Assembly: GCF_005405125.1 (NCBI RefSeq) | Contig: NZ_BJDL01000017.1 | Coordinates: 1-64,000 of the forward strand | Reading direction: 5' to 3' | DNA: 64,000 nt | From: Lactiplantibacillus songbeiensis | GTDB taxonomy: Bacteria; Bacillota; Bacilli; Lactobacillales; Lactobacillaceae | In this document: piece by piece, positions 15,756 to 25,012 of the stretch | Position numbering within the stretch: position 1 is the stretch's first letter | How the letters are laid out: each line of letters starts with the position of its first letter | Program-made: the position numbers and the translations under genes | The notes under the pieces: generated by a model | What the model saw: only the letters and a program-made list of their open reading frames with translations | Databases searched by the model: none | What the model was told of the DNA's origin: nothing

Positions 15756-17558
15756 ATGCATTATTCAGAAACGTGGGACTTAGACACGATCTTCGCTGGT
15801 GGTATCGACTCACCAGCCTTAGTCACTAAGCTGACCACCATTAAACACCAATTACATGATACGCAGACGACCTTAACCAACTGGCGCGCCGACGCTGATA
15901 CGCCAGCTTACGACTGGTTTTTACAAATCGTGACGGACTTGCAACATATCGAAGCGGGATTACAGCAAAGTGAAGTCTTTGTCGTGGCAATCCAATCCGC
16001 CGATGCCAGCAACACCAAAGCGGGAACCGTTTTAAATCAGCTTTACCAACTTGATAATCAGCATGAAAACCTGATGACACAATTCAAGAAGAAGCTCGTT
16101 GCGCTATCACAAGAGACTTTCACGAAAATTATCGGCCAACCGGCACTACAACCAATTGCCTTTAACTTAACCGAAATGCGCAAACAAGGCTTGGCCTTAC
16201 TCGATGACCAGACGGAAGCTTTGATCAACAACTTAGCGGTCGATGGCTTTCAAGGTTGGAGCGACCATTACGATACGTTAGTTAGTCAAATGACCGTTCC
16301 TTATAACGATGACGCGGGTCAAGTTCACCAGTTATCCGCGGGCCAAGCACAAAATATGCTGGCAGCCGCCATGCCAAATCAGCAACGCGCTAAGCTGATG
16401 GCCAACTGGGAAACGGCTTGGCAACAAAATGCCGCGCCTTTTGCGGATACGTTAAACCATTTAGCCGGCTTTCGACTGCAGAATTATCAAGCCCACGGGA
16501 CAACCGACTTCTTACGCAAACCGCTTGAACTAAACCGGATGAGTCAAGCAACGTTGGACACAATGTATCAAGTTGTCGCCAACAGTCAGGAGCTATTACT
16601 ACATTATTTAAAGCGCAAAGTCGCGTTAATGGGCAAGACCCAGCTCGACTGGCAAGATGTGGAAGCCCCGCTGACGCTAGGGACCGCCACTAATACGATG
16701 ACTTATGATCAAGCGGCCGACTTCGTAATTACCCACTTCCAGACCTTTAGTCCTAAAATGGCTAAGTTAGCTAAGTATGCGCTTGATCATCGCTGGGTCG
16801 AAGCTGAGAATCGGCCGAATAAACGTCCGGGCGGTTATATGGATAACTTGCCAGAAACTGGTGAATCACGGATCTTTATGACCTTTACCGGCTCGCCGAA
16901 CGATACCGCCACGTTAGCGCACGAACTGGGGCATGCCTTCCACGCCGACGTGATTAAAGACTTACCGCTTTGGCGTCAAGACTACGCCATGAACGTCGCT
17001 GAGACGGCCTCCACTTTTGCGGAATTAATCGTCGCCGATGCCAACGTTAAGGCCGCTCCCGATACTGCCACCAAGTTGAACTTATTGGATGCTAAGATGC
17101 AAAATCCATTAGCGATGTTCTTGGATATTCGGGCCCGTTATTTATTTGAAACCAGCTTTTATCAAGCTCGACAACAGCACGTGGTCACCCCGGCTGAATT
17201 GTCAGACCTGATGTTAACGGCACAAAAGACCGCCTATGGCAACGCTTTGACCACCTATCACCCAATGTTTTGGGCCAGCAAGCTGCACTTTTATATCGCC
17301 GATGTGCCGTTTTACAACTTCCCATACACCTTTGGCTATCTCTTTAGCCTGGGCTTGTATGCGCAAGCAAAGCAACAGCCGGACTTCGAAGACCGCTATA
17401 TCGCCTTACTCCGCGACACTGCCAATATGTCAACTGAGGATCTAGCGAAAAAGCACCTCGGCGTCGACTTGACGAAACCGGACTTTTGGCAAGCTGGGGT
17501 TGCCTTGATCAAACGTGATATTGATGAATTTATGGCCTTATCCGCGCCATTATTATGA
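15756..17558 (+). CDS. pepF: Oligoendopeptidase F (M3 metallopeptidase)
   Basis: A 600-residue cytoplasmic zinc endopeptidase that cleaves peptides of about 7 to 17 residues, important for using peptides taken up from protein-rich media. The zinc motif HELGH is at residues 389-393, in LAHELGHAFHADV, with a downstream Glu in NVAETASTFAELIV as third ligand. Length is that of the PepF family. The ATG has a GGAGGA site. A small HTH regulator gene follows after 21 bases and a methyltransferase after it, so the three may be co-transcribed. Confidence 0.94.
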   Translation: MHYSETWDLDTIFAGGIDSPALVTKLTTIKHQLHDTQTTLTNWRADADTPAYDWFLQIVTDLQHIEAGLQQSEVFVVAIQSADASNTKAGTVLNQLYQLDNQHENLMTQFKKKLVALSQETFTKIIGQPALQPIAFNLTEMRKQGLALLDDQTEALINNLAVDGFQGWSDHYDTLVSQMTVPYNDDAGQVHQLSAGQAQNMLAAAMPNQQRAKLMANWETAWQQNAAPFADTLNHLAGFRLQNYQAHGTTDFLRKPLELNRMSQATLDTMYQVVANSQELLLHYLKRKVALMGKTQLDWQDVEAPLTLGTATNTMTYDQAADFVITHFQTFSPKMAKLAKYALDHRWVEAENRPNKRPGGYMDNLPETGESRIFMTFTGSPNDTATLAHELGHAFHADVIKDLPLWRQDYAMNVAETASTFAELIVADANVKAAPDTATKLNLLDAKMQNPLAMFLDIRARYLFETSFYQARQQHVVTPAELSDLMLTAQKTAYGNALTTYHPMFWASKLHFYIADVPFYNFPYTFGYLFSLGLYAQAKQQPDFEDRYIALLRDTANMSTEDLAKKHLGVDLTKPDFWQAGVALIKRDIDEFMALSAPLL

Positions 17559-17579
17559 TGAAGAAATGGATGTGAGTAG

Positions 17580-17996
17580 ATGTTTCCAGAACGTTTAAGA
17601 GCTTTACGCCGCGGGCAAAAGATGACACTCGGCCAATTAGCCGAGGCCCTCAATCATTTGCCGGACACTGAATTAACCCATCGCAAAAACACCGCCGCTC
17701 AGATTGGTAATTGGGAACGCAATTTACGGACACCGTCTTACTTAGAAGTCCGTAAACTGGCCGAATTTTTCCACGTCACGACCGATTATTTATCTGGCCG
17801 GGCTGACCAAGAAGAATATGACTTAGGCCGGATTTTCTTATCCGGTAAGCCCCTAACCTTTAATCAAGAACGGTTATCGAGTGAAGATCGCTATGAACTC
17901 TTCCAATTAATGAACGGTTATCTCCATGGTCGTCAACAACGGGTCACCCCTGACGCTGATGGACAAGAAGAACTAGATTTACATTTTGATAATTAG
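17580..17996 (+). CDS. XRE family HTH protein, 138 aa
   Basis: A putative DNA-binding regulator with a Cro/CI-type helix-turn-helix in residues 1-75: FPERLRALRRGQKMTLGQLA opens it and FFHVTTDYLSGRAD ends it. An insertion with HRKNTAAQIGNWERN in the recognition region is typical of phage-like and housekeeping XRE proteins. The C-terminal 60 residues are acidic and not recognised. It starts 21 bases after pepF and is followed 11 bases later by a methyltransferase gene. It may regulate peptidase expression or a distant gene. Confidence 0.82.
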   Translation: MFPERLRALRRGQKMTLGQLAEALNHLPDTELTHRKNTAAQIGNWERNLRTPSYLEVRKLAEFFHVTTDYLSGRADQEEYDLGRIFLSGKPLTFNQERLSSEDRYELFQLMNGYLHGRQQRVTPDADGQEELDLHFDN

Positions 17997-18007
17997 GAGT
18001 TTTCCAC

Positions 18008-18868
18008 ATGAAACCCAAGCAACTCAAACAATTAAAAAAGCGACTTAAAAAAACGACCGCTAAAAAAGCCGTCCCTTATATTGCGCAAATGACCAAATAC
18101 CGAGCGCTTTTTAAAGATGACCCACAAGTCCTCGTCTTAATTAACAACGTCCTCGAAGCAGATCGCTTGTTAGCAGCCGGCTTGGCACCGCAGCCGTTGC
18201 CGGTCTTACAAGTGCCAGACGACTTTCAAGATCAATTGATGACACGGATTAACGCCACTTACGCCCCCCACGATCCCGCTGGCGATGCGGAATGGGACCG
18301 GCTTTCAGCGGCCTTGCCAAAAGTCGACCAGTTGTTACGTGACTTTCGCGACTATATTGAAGATCAATACGGCATGTGGGCTTACATTAACGCACCGTTC
18401 TTAAAAGACCTCGCTGAATTCGTCGGCGACCGGCCTGTCTTGGAAGTCATGGCGGGGAATGGCTATATCTCTAAAGGCCTGCAAAACTTAAACCCGCAAC
18501 AACGTATTATCACGACTGACTCCAAGGCTTGGACCAAGGAAGCTGATAATCAGACTGGCAAGCATCCGGTCACTACGATTGAAGGCCTTGATGCCGTTAA
18601 TGCGTTTGAAAAGTATGCTGGCGATATCGATTACGTCATCATGTCGTGGTCACCCGATAAGCTGACCATTGACTGGGACTTACTTCAAGCAATACGTGCC
18701 AGTGACCACCAAGTGCCATTGATTTGTATCGGTGAACAGTATGGCGCTACTGGGTCCAAACAGTTCTGGGACCAAGCAATTTATCAAGACGGTGCTGCCG
18801 TGGACAAATTGAATGCTCACTACCGGCCATTTGATCTCATTCATGACCAAGTCTATGTCGTACGCTAA
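18008..18868 (+). CDS. SAM-dependent methyltransferase-like protein
   Basis: A 286-residue protein. The first 60 residues are basic and helical (KPKQLKQLKKRLKKTTAKKA), and the second half has a Rossmann-type motif VLEVMAGNGYISKGL near residue 148 followed by an acidic strand end (TTDSKAW), as in class I methyltransferases. The catalytic-loop sequence MSWSPDK is unusual and the substrate is unknown. It is last in the possible pepF-HTH-methyltransferase unit and is followed immediately by a cloverleaf repeat rather than a canonical terminator. Confidence 0.72.
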   Translation: MKPKQLKQLKKRLKKTTAKKAVPYIAQMTKYRALFKDDPQVLVLINNVLEADRLLAAGLAPQPLPVLQVPDDFQDQLMTRINATYAPHDPAGDAEWDRLSAALPKVDQLLRDFRDYIEDQYGMWAYINAPFLKDLAEFVGDRPVLEVMAGNGYISKGLQNLNPQQRIITTDSKAWTKEADNQTGKHPVTTIEGLDAVNAFEKYAGDIDYVIMSWSPDKLTIDWDLLQAIRASDHQVPLICIGEQYGATGSKQFWDQAIYQDGAAVDKLNAHYRPFDLIHDQVYVVR

Positions 18869-18887
18869 ACTTTATTAGATTAAACGT

Positions 18888-19037
18888 CCACTCTGGTTGG
18901 TCCAGAATCGGCTGGAACGTGGTGGCCGCGTTTTCGAGCCATAGTGCGGTCTCGAAAGCCGGGCTTTCACTAAGCCGGAAAACCACCGACTAAGTGAAAC
19001 GACACCACTGAGCCAATTCTGGGCCGCCCGTCGTTAA
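18888..19037 (+). repeat. Cloverleaf repeat, subfamily A1
   Basis: Full copy 20 bases after the methyltransferase gene. Inner arms are TTTTCGAG/CTCGAAA and TTTCACTAAGCCGG/CCGACTAAGTGAAA, both different in sequence from other copies but still paired. Outer stem CCAGAATCGGCT/AGCCAATTCTGG. Confidence 0.93.
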
Positions 19038-19150
19038 TTAACAGGTGTCTATAATGGAACAATTATTTTTCACCAGTTACCTTACCCGTATTGTCAGTCT
19101 TAGCGCACATGGAATAAAACGAACTACTAAACAATGACCCATCTTTACAA

Positions 19151-19202
19151 GAAACGCTGGTTACGAAAGCTCAATGAGCTACCGTAACCAGCGCTTTTTC
19201 TA
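19151..19202. terminator. Hairpin terminator between convergent units
   Basis: CGCTGGTTACG pairs with CGTAACCAGCG, with a T run on the + strand side. Confidence 0.75.
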
Positions 19203-19210
19203 TCTTTAAT

Positions 19211-19810
19211 TCAAATCAAATGATGAGGTGGCCGATGTGCTAACCAGTACGCGTACCCAACTGCGCCCCCACCGGACAGCAATGCCAACCCAACCATCAA
19301 TACCGGTGTTAAGGCAACATCCAAACTACTTAATGCAATACCTAATAAGCCACCTGCCACAAACAACCAACCGCCCAACGTGTTCGTTTTTCGCCAGATT
19401 GCTGGCGATTGATAGGTCCATGGTACCCGAATCCCCAGCGTATGATTGCGTGGCGCATCGACACAAAGTAAACCGGCGACACCAAATACCAAGCCTAGTC
19501 CGATCGCCGCCTGATTAGCGGTGCGAAACAAGCCCGGCAATAAAACGACGGCTAAACTATAAGCGGCCCAGCCGATTGCCCAGTGCATCGCCACTTGCCA
19601 GCGCTGCCACTGATAACTTTTAGCTAAGACAAACGGCGCAATTAAGGACAACAGATAGACCGTAGTGATTGGTACAAGTAAATGCAAGGTTAACGTCACT
19701 TTCGGTAAATGTAACTTTGCTGGCAACCATAACCAACCTAATAACATGATGTTTAAGCCACTTAGTAACACTGTCCATAACCGCCAGCGCGCTGCTTTCA
19801 ACATATTCAT
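19211..19810 (-). CDS. SdpI-like membrane protein, 199 aa
   Basis: A 199-residue protein with about six hydrophobic segments. The motif TLGIRVPWTYQSPAIWRKTN (about residues 122-141) is the SdpI family signature. SdpI in Bacillus is both the immunity protein against the SdpC toxin and a signal sensor; most lactic acid bacterial homologues have no toxin partner and no known job. The gene follows, by nine bases, a second small membrane protein gene, suggesting an operon. No SdpR-type repressor or SdpC-like toxin is seen nearby. Confidence 0.75.
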   Translation of the reverse strand: MNMLKAARWRLWTVLLSGLNIMLLGWLWLPAKLHLPKVTLTLHLLVPITTVYLLSLIAPFVLAKSYQWQRWQVAMHWAIGWAAYSLAVVLLPGLFRTANQAAIGLGLVFGVAGLLCVDAPRNHTLGIRVPWTYQSPAIWRKTNTLGGWLFVAGGLLGIALSSLDVALTPVLMVGLALLSGGGAVGYAYWLAHRPPHHLI

Positions 19811-19819
19811 CGCCTACTT

Positions 19820-20104
19820 TCAATTATGCCCCATCAAGTACAGGGCAACTAAAATCGCGACAATTTCCAGGCCAATTAAATAACCGTAAAACCACTTTTC
19901 ACTAACTGAATACACCTTATCCCCCGAAACCATCTTAGGGATACCAACCACAAATATAGCAATAACCGGGTACACGCCTAGACTAGCTAAGCTCATCGCA
20001 ACCAAGGAATCTCCATTAGCTTGACCTTGCAAATGTAACCACCAACCTAAACCCAAGATACCTATTAGCACCCCGGTTGGTAAAACCACCATTAACTTTC
20101 CCAT
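19820..20104 (-). CDS. Small membrane protein upstream of the SdpI-like gene
   Basis: A 94-residue membrane protein with three hydrophobic stretches (VVLPTGVLIGILGLGWWL, VYPVIAIFVVGI and LIGLEIVAILVALYL). The frame is open further upstream, but the ATG at 20104 has a perfectly placed GGAGG five bases before it and is preferred. I do not recognise a family with certainty; the central GDKVYSVSEKWFYG loop has some likeness to domains found next to SdpI. It probably forms an operon with the SdpI-like gene. Confidence 0.6.
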   Translation of the reverse strand: MGKLMVVLPTGVLIGILGLGWWLHLQGQANGDSLVAMSLASLGVYPVIAIFVVGIPKMVSGDKVYSVSEKWFYGYLIGLEIVAILVALYLMGHN

Positions 20105-20236
20105 GCCATCCTCCAAAGCTTGGCCCAACACCATTGTTACCCAGTGTTCAGCCAAGTAAGCTAAGCAACTAGCGACAATCAGCCAACCCCTAGCTGTGCC
20201 GATGCTATCCTAACCAAGTTTCCCCGGAGCATCGTT

Positions 20237-20252
20237 TAATTGTACACAATTA
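20237..20252. promoter_or_regulatory. Palindrome in the 20105-20461 intergenic gap
   Basis: TAATTGT and ACAATTA are separated by two bases, between divergent membrane-protein genes. It is a possible operator for either; apart from the + strand promoter at 20397-20426 nothing else stands out in the gap. Confidence 0.35.
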
Positions 20253-20396
20253 GATGATAACATAATCACTAATTTATTAACCAACATTTACGGTTACTAG
20301 GTCGCACAAATGGGTTTGAGCTTAGTATAAGGGCATTCCCTGATTATCACCCATCAACCGGACTTGTTAATTATCTTAGAATTAAAACCTAGTCTG

Positions 20397-20426
20397 TTGA
20401 TAATTAAATTTTTAAGCCTGTATAAT
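20397..20426 (+). promoter_or_regulatory. Promoter of the gene at 20462
   Basis: TTGATA and TATAAT are separated by 18 bases, 36 bases before the ATG. Confidence 0.65.
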
Positions 20427-20461
20427 AATGGTAACTAAGTCCCAATCAAGGAGGCGTGCAG

Positions 20462-20902
20462 ATGAAAGCAAACCCTGGTTTATGGCTACTACGCGACTAT
20501 GCTCGTACGCTGCCACTTTTCATCATTCTTTTCTATTTCGTAACGGCTAATCCGGATGGTAGCTTTCACTTAACCTGGAATCTGGCCAATGGCTATCTAA
20601 CCCTCACCTACCTAATCGCTTATCCGCTCTTAATGCATTGGTTTCCTAAATGGCGCCGTAACCACTTTAAAAGCCAATCATTGGCAACTAAATCTTCAGA
20701 ACTTGAATTACAAGACAATCACAATAATGAGCTTAATCCCATTAAGAACAAATATGATCTGAACTTTCAAAATGAACGCCGAGATGACCTGATTAATATC
20801 TCTTTACGGTTATTTGTACATGGTCTTTTAATGGTGGTCGCCTTACCGCTTGTTTTAGGTATCGGCTTATATCGCGTCATTAAAACAAGTATCCATCATT
20901 AA
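20462..20902 (+). CDS. Hypothetical membrane protein, 146 aa
   Basis: A 146-residue protein with a basic N terminus, two hydrophobic segments within residues 10-65 (TLPLFIILFYFVT and LTYLIAYPLLMHWF), a charged, Asn-rich middle part (residues 75-115) and a C-terminal segment (HGLLMVVALPLVLGIGLY). The family is not recognised. The ATG at 20462 is seven bases behind an AAGGAGG site; the GTG six bases upstream is too close to it. It is monocistronic with a clear promoter and a terminator. Confidence 0.7.
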   Translation: MKANPGLWLLRDYARTLPLFIILFYFVTANPDGSFHLTWNLANGYLTLTYLIAYPLLMHWFPKWRRNHFKSQSLATKSSELELQDNHNNELNPIKNKYDLNFQNERRDDLINISLRLFVHGLLMVVALPLVLGIGLYRVIKTSIHH

Positions 20903-20919
20903 GTTAAATTTAGTCAAAA

Positions 20920-20960
20920 AAGTCCGACAATTCTCGAAAGTTCAAGAATTGTCGGGCTTA
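20920..20960. terminator. Terminator between convergent genes
   Basis: CCGACAATTCT pairs with AGAATTGTCGG, with A and T runs outside. Confidence 0.88.
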
Positions 20961-20981
20961 ATTATCCACAGTGGATAAGGT

Positions 20982-21767
20982 TTACTTTTTAACGTACTTG
21001 TACAAAAAGTCCACGGCCGCGGCATGCATCTTATGCGGCACATGGTGAACCCCACCATCAGCGTGGTGGAATTCGGTTTGCGCTAACGCTGGGGTATCCC
21101 CAAAACGTTGTTCAAAATCATGCACATATTTATAAGGGACCATCTGATCCGCCGTCCCATTAAAGAAAAACATCGGACGACCAGCTAACCGATCGGCATG
21201 CGCTGACAAATCAAATTGATCGATTTGCGCATACGTCTTAGTTAATAGCTCCGCTGGTAATTGAGCCAACAGTTCAGCCGGAATCTGCGCGACTTGGTCT
21301 TTAGCAAACGCCACCGGTTCCGGGGACCCAATCAATGACACCCCGGCCACAACAGTCGGCTGGGTCGCCATCACGCCTGCAGCGGTAATCCCGCCCATCG
21401 AAGTCCCCATGACCCCAATTCGGTCAGGATCGGTTAAGCCGCGACTTACCAGCGAGTCGACTAGTTGCGGGAATTCTGCCACTGAATGGCCAACAATTTC
21501 CCAAAAACGTTCGGGATGATGGTCTAAGTTCGTCCCATCAGTCCGACTGCCATGTAAGTAAGCGGTCGGTAAAATGACCCGAAACCCAGCCTGCACTAGT
21601 GGATAACTGGCCACTAATTCGGATGAGGTCGGCGTGGTCCAGCCATGATAATCAATAATGGTTGGAAGCTTCGTCTGAGCTTGACTAGCCGCAAACACGT
21701 GGAGTACCGGTAAGTCGTCGAGCGTCGTAGCGCGGACGATTACATCTTCAAAACTTGTCGTTGTCAT
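20982..21767 (-). CDS. Alpha/beta hydrolase, YitV-like
   Basis: A 261-residue soluble hydrolase. The nucleophile elbow GTSMGGITAAG, the following AGVSLIGSPEP, and the late FFNGTADQMVPY and HHADGGVHHVP segments match Bacillus YitV (GTSMGGIT, GVSLMGSP). The group belongs to the prolyl-oligopeptidase-like or dienelactone-hydrolase-like esterases; the natural substrate is unknown. The frame is open 22 codons upstream; the ATG at 21767, behind a GGTGA site, is the likely start. Confidence 0.85.
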   Translation of the reverse strand: MTTTSFEDVIVRATTLDDLPVLHVFAASQAQTKLPTIIDYHGWTTPTSSELVASYPLVQAGFRVILPTAYLHGSRTDGTNLDHHPERFWEIVGHSVAEFPQLVDSLVSRGLTDPDRIGVMGTSMGGITAAGVMATQPTVVAGVSLIGSPEPVAFAKDQVAQIPAELLAQLPAELLTKTYAQIDQFDLSAHADRLAGRPMFFFNGTADQMVPYKYVHDFEQRFGDTPALAQTEFHHADGGVHHVPHKMHAAAVDFLYKYVKK

Positions 21768-21835
21768 TATTATCACCATTTCTTTGCCAGAATTAATCTT
21801 TAATAGTGTATCAGAGAATTTACGACAAACCAATC

Positions 21836-21884
21836 AAAAAGCGTTAATTGCGGATGAACTTATCCACAATTAACGCTTTCTTTA
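21836..21884 (-). terminator. Terminator of the thioredoxin-like gene
   Basis: AAAGCGTTAATTG pairs with CAATTAACGCTTT, followed by T on the minus strand. Confidence 0.85.
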
Positions 21885-21887
21885 GTC

Positions 21888-22208
21888 TTATTTTTCAAGT
21901 GAATCTAAGAAATCTTCAACTTGTTTTTGGGTCTTGCGGAACTTATCCACATAACGCCCAGTTTCTTGGCCATCTTCAATCCCGACGAAACTTGGAATGC
22001 CCATCACACCCATATCTTGGGCGATATCAATGTTGGCGTCACGGTCAACCGTGATCCAATCATATTGGTCATACTTTGCTTCAATGTCAGGCATAACTGG
22101 CTTGATGAATGCACAGTCAGGGCACCAGTCCGCCGTGAAGAATAACATGTGCTTGCCGGTCTTAATGCGTTCGCGAATTTCTTCGTTGCTTAAAGTTGCT
22201 GTTGCCAT
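21888..22208 (-). CDS. Thioredoxin-like thiol reductase
   Basis: A 106-residue cytoplasmic thioredoxin-fold protein. The active site is WCPDC (in TADWCPDCAFIKP, residues 27-39) and the cis-proline region is GIPSFVG near residue 77. The CPDC pair differs from the CGPC of housekeeping thioredoxin, as in a thioredoxin-like group common in Lactobacillales. It likely reduces protein or small-molecule disulfides. The gene lies downstream of the sulfur amino acid gene at 22301, though separately spaced. Confidence 0.88.
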   Translation of the reverse strand: MATATLSNEEIRERIKTGKHMLFFTADWCPDCAFIKPVMPDIEAKYDQYDWITVDRDANIDIAQDMGVMGIPSFVGIEDGQETGRYVDKFRKTQKQVEDFLDSLEK

Positions 22209-22300
22209 TGTAAATGCCTCCGTATTGTCAATATCGTTTCAATAATCTAAGTTTACCACATACTAAAAGTAAGTAAAGGCTTTTGCCTAACACTTTTAGC

Positions 22301-23425
22301 TTATTTAGCAGCTTTAGCTAAAGCTTGCGCGATATCGGCCTCTAAGTCAACTGTATTTTCCAAGCCAGTGGATAATCGCAGCAAGTTCGCAGTAATCCCC
22401 TTAGCTTGGCGTTCAGCTTCACTCAAGTCCGCGTGTGTTTGCACGGCAGGTACGGTAACTAAACTCTCAACCCCACCTAGACTTTCCGCAAACGACACGA
22501 TTTGTAAGGCTTGTAAAAACTTATCCACATCCACACCGTCAGCTAAGTAAAAGCTAATCATCCCACCGCGCCCAGGATATAACACTTTATCCACATGGGG
22601 ATTAGCGGTTAACACGTTGACCAACGTTTGTGCATTAGCTTCATGCTGGCGAATCCGTAACGGCAACGTCTTCAAACTCCGGAGCAATAGCCATGAATCA
22701 AACGGATCAAGGACCGCCCCGGTCGTGACCAAGTTAAATTCAAGTTGGTCCGCATCGGCTTGGTGCTTCGCCACTACGGCCCCCGCTAAAATATCATTAT
22801 GACCAGCTAAATACTTGGTGGCTGAATGCACTACGATGTCCGCTCCCAGATCAAGCGGCTTTTGAATTAACGGGGTATAAAACGTGTTATCCACAATTAA
22901 CTTAATGCCATGCGCTTTAGTCGTCTTAGCAGTAGCCGCAATGTCGATCACTTTCATCGTCGGATTAGACGGCGTTTCTAGCCAGAGGGCCACCGTTTGC
23001 TCATCAATCGCATCGGCCAAGGCTTGTTGGTCTTGCCCATCCCACACGGAAAATTCTAAGTGATAATGGTCATGTAACAAGTCGAAGAACCGATACGACC
23101 CACCGTATAAATCATCAGAAATAATAATGCGGTCCCCACTATTAAATAAGGTAAAGACGAGTTGAATCGCTGACATTCCTGACGACAAGGCAAATGCGGC
23201 GACCCCATTTTCAAGTTGGGCTAACGTCTTTTCCAAGATACATCGGGTTGGTTGCGCTTCTCGTGGATAGTCAAAGCCCGTTGATTGGCCAAGACCGGCA
23301 TGACGATATGCTGTGGATAAGTAGATAGGTGCGGAGATGGCGCCGGTCTTTTCATCGTCAGTTCGATTGCCGGCTTGAGCTAGTAAGGTTTCAATGTGCA
23401 GTTGATTGTTGGTTGATTTTGTCAT
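22301..23425 (-). CDS. Cystathionine gamma-synthase/lyase family PLP enzyme
   Basis: A 374-residue pyridoxal-phosphate enzyme of the Cys/Met metabolism family. The PLP lysine is K204 in [13 protein letters not shown]; the cofactor contacts SSGMSAIQ (near 90), ETPSNPTMK (near 160) and the YLST and YPR motifs of the N-terminal part are present. Family members make or cleave cystathionine or remove sulfide from cysteine or homocysteine; sequence alone does not separate synthase, beta-lyase and gamma-lyase. A T-box leader lies upstream, with candidate AUG specifier codons, so expression should rise when methionyl-tRNA is uncharged; this favours a role in methionine synthesis. Confidence 0.9.
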   Translation of the reverse strand: MTKSTNNQLHIETLLAQAGNRTDDEKTGAISAPIYLSTAYRHAGLGQSTGFDYPREAQPTRCILEKTLAQLENGVAAFALSSGMSAIQLVFTLFNSGDRIIISDDLYGGSYRFFDLLHDHYHLEFSVWDGQDQQALADAIDEQTVALWLETPSNPTMKVIDIAATAKTTKAHGIKLIVDNTFYTPLIQKPLDLGADIVVHSATKYLAGHNDILAGAVVAKHQADADQLEFNLVTTGAVLDPFDSWLLLRSLKTLPLRIRQHEANAQTLVNVLTANPHVDKVLYPGRGGMISFYLADGVDVDKFLQALQIVSFAESLGGVESLVTVPAVQTHADLSEAERQAKGITANLLRLSTGLENTVDLEADIAQALAKAAK

Positions 23426-23471
23426 AGTTGGGTCCTCTTTCTCTTTTTTGCTGGTTGGTGGGGAATTTGTG

Positions 23472-23595
23472 GGCTGAAACGTGTTCGCTCGGGCAGTTCC
23501 CTCCGCTTAGCTACGCCAGCCAACCATCCGGAAAACCACCGGATAATTGACTAGCTAGGCTAATGCTCAGAAACTCCCGCCCTCGCTCACACTCT
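23472..23595. repeat. Structured repeat C, copy 1
   Basis: Matches 34446-34563 in sequence and layout. It shares AACGTGTTCG, CTACGC, an inner hairpin with loop CCGGAAAA.CAC.GG, AATGCTCAG and ACACTCTA followed by A runs. It lies between the T-box terminator and the start codon of the cystathionine enzyme gene. Confidence 0.75.
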
Positions 23596-23597
23596 AT

Positions 23598-23855
23598 AAA
23601 AAAATCCCCAGTCCTAACAATCTAGGACCAGGGACGCACACGCGTGTTACCACCCAAGTTTTATAACCGGTCGCCCGGCTACACTTGTTAAGTTGCTTTC
23701 ACAACTCGCTGGGGTATCGGCCAGTGCCGCTAGGACAGCATTGCTACCATCACTAGGCATTCCGAGCTCATCTTCATCATCTCTGACAACGCCGCTTCTC
23801 AGTTAGTACGGCTTCCTGTTGTTGCTTAACATGACTACTCTTCTCATCAACATGT
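23598..23855 (-). promoter_or_regulatory. T-box leader, methionine type (probable)
   Basis: Read on the minus strand, the T-box core TTGGGTGGTAACACGCG (23641-23657) precedes a terminator (23598-23633) with arms GTCCTA/TAGGAC extended by CCCTG/TGGGG and seven T. Stem I carries the AGTA-type motif (GAGAAGAGTAG) on its 5' side, and the 3' side has GATGATGAAGATGAG with ATG triplets, which would be a Met specifier. Uncharged tRNA would stabilise the antiterminator and allow reading into the downstream gene. The exact specifier triplet is inferred, not proven. Confidence 0.85.
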
Positions 23856-23861
23856 TTTTTA

Positions 23862-23891
23862 ATTATATTCTCATCTTACTCTAATCGTCAG
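23862..23891 (-). promoter_or_regulatory. Promoter of the T-box transcript
   Basis: On the minus strand CTGACG and TATAAT are separated by 18 bases, just before the T-box leader. Confidence 0.55.
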
Positions 23892-24013
23892 ATTCGTCAA
23901 GTTTTACCAATCCAAATCATTATCCGAACCAACTATCATTCAAAAACGACAGCAGCTAACTACTAACCACTGTCCGTCAAAAAAAGCCACACTTTTCATT
24001 TTTTCCTAAATAA

Positions 24014-24229
24014 CTATCCTGCTAATTGTCGTTGTACTCGATTTAAGTCAGTTAACAAGGCTGCCAAAAGTTCACGGTTAACCTTAGCTTGACTTTGCAA
24101 CTGTTGCAACCGCGCCGTTAAGATTAATTGTTGCTGCCGTAAATACGCATCACGACTATCACGCGCAACCATCCGAACTGGCTGCGCTGGCAGTTGCATC
24201 TGAATCACGGAACCTGTTTCAAAATTCAC
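24014..24229 (-). CDS. Hypothetical protein, 71 aa
   Basis: A small protein with an N-terminal beta-type part (NFETGSVIQMQLPAQPVRMVARDS) and a C-terminal helix rich in Gln, Leu and Arg (residues 33-70) with coiled-coil periodicity. The family is unknown. It lies downstream of a 235-residue unknown gene on the same strand with a gap of about 75 bases, so they may share a transcript. A short GAGG site is visible. No enzyme motif or membrane segment. Confidence 0.6.
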   Translation of the reverse strand: MNFETGSVIQMQLPAQPVRMVARDSRDAYLRQQQLILTARLQQLQSQAKVNRELLAALLTDLNRVQRQLAG

Positions 24230-24304
24230 GGTAATTCACTCCCTCATCTCAATAATCTAAGTGTACCCCCTTAGACTTACTATAAGACAAGTCCTTTTTA
24301 ACTT

Positions 24305-25012
24305 TTATCCTAAAGATCGTTCTAAATAAGCGGCCCGAATTAGGCGGTATGCGACGGGCGTTTGCAACTGTTCAAGCGTAAAAGTCGGACTTTCCACCTG
24401 ACTGAGCCAGTACGCATCATTCGCTAATTCCCAACCAACCGCTTTTCCAGTAATACAACAATAGTCTAAGTCCGGCGTTTGTTCGATCAAGTGTGTCAAG
24501 AGCGTGGCTAACGGTTTATTGGTCGCAATCAATTGTAAATCACTCACCTGTGCCGCCAACAACCAACAGCGGGCTTGATCAGCCAAACCACGTAATTGTG
24601 ATTGCGCGGCGGTGGCTAATGCTAGCGGTGGCGTTTTTAGTTGCAAAACCGTTAAGCTCAGCAAGGCGGCCGCCGTGTTCAGTAAGGACTGATGGCTAAA
24701 TGCTGCCACATAGCTAGTCAAATACCACTGTCGCTGCAATGGTACCGTCACGGGTAGGCCTGCTTTGTCCACCATGGTTGCTAATCGTTCTAGCAACCGC
24801 GCATAGGCGGTGTGATCAACCTGTGTGACCAAATCGGCCAAGGTATACTGTGGATAAATGTCACTCGCATCCGTGGCCGTATTCCAAACCAATAAATCAA
24901 CATCACCCCGGGCTTTCAGTTGTGCAATAGCGGCCTGTGCATCGCTAGCCCACTTGCTAATCGGCTCAAAATCATGACCAGTCTTTTGAACGGCATATTG
25001 CCACACGTTCAT
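24305..25012 (-). CDS. Hypothetical protein, 235 aa
   Basis: A soluble, helix-rich protein with many Leu, Ala and Gln residues, 235 aa. I see no catalytic motif, nucleotide-binding loop or signal peptide. Two Cys are adjacent (DYCCITGKAVGWEL, near residue 190). The start is the ATG at 25012 behind AGGTAGGG; two GTG codons precede it. The gene is divergent from the MerR-type regulator. Function unknown; the compact length without interruptions supports a real gene. Confidence 0.65.
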   Translation of the reverse strand: MNVWQYAVQKTGHDFEPISKWASDAQAAIAQLKARGDVDLLVWNTATDASDIYPQYTLADLVTQVDHTAYARLLERLATMVDKAGLPVTVPLQRQWYLTSYVAAFSHQSLLNTAAALLSLTVLQLKTPPLALATAAQSQLRGLADQARCWLLAAQVSDLQLIATNKPLATLLTHLIEQTPDLDYCCITGKAVGWELANDAYWLSQVESPTFTLEQLQTPVAYRLIRAAYLERSLG

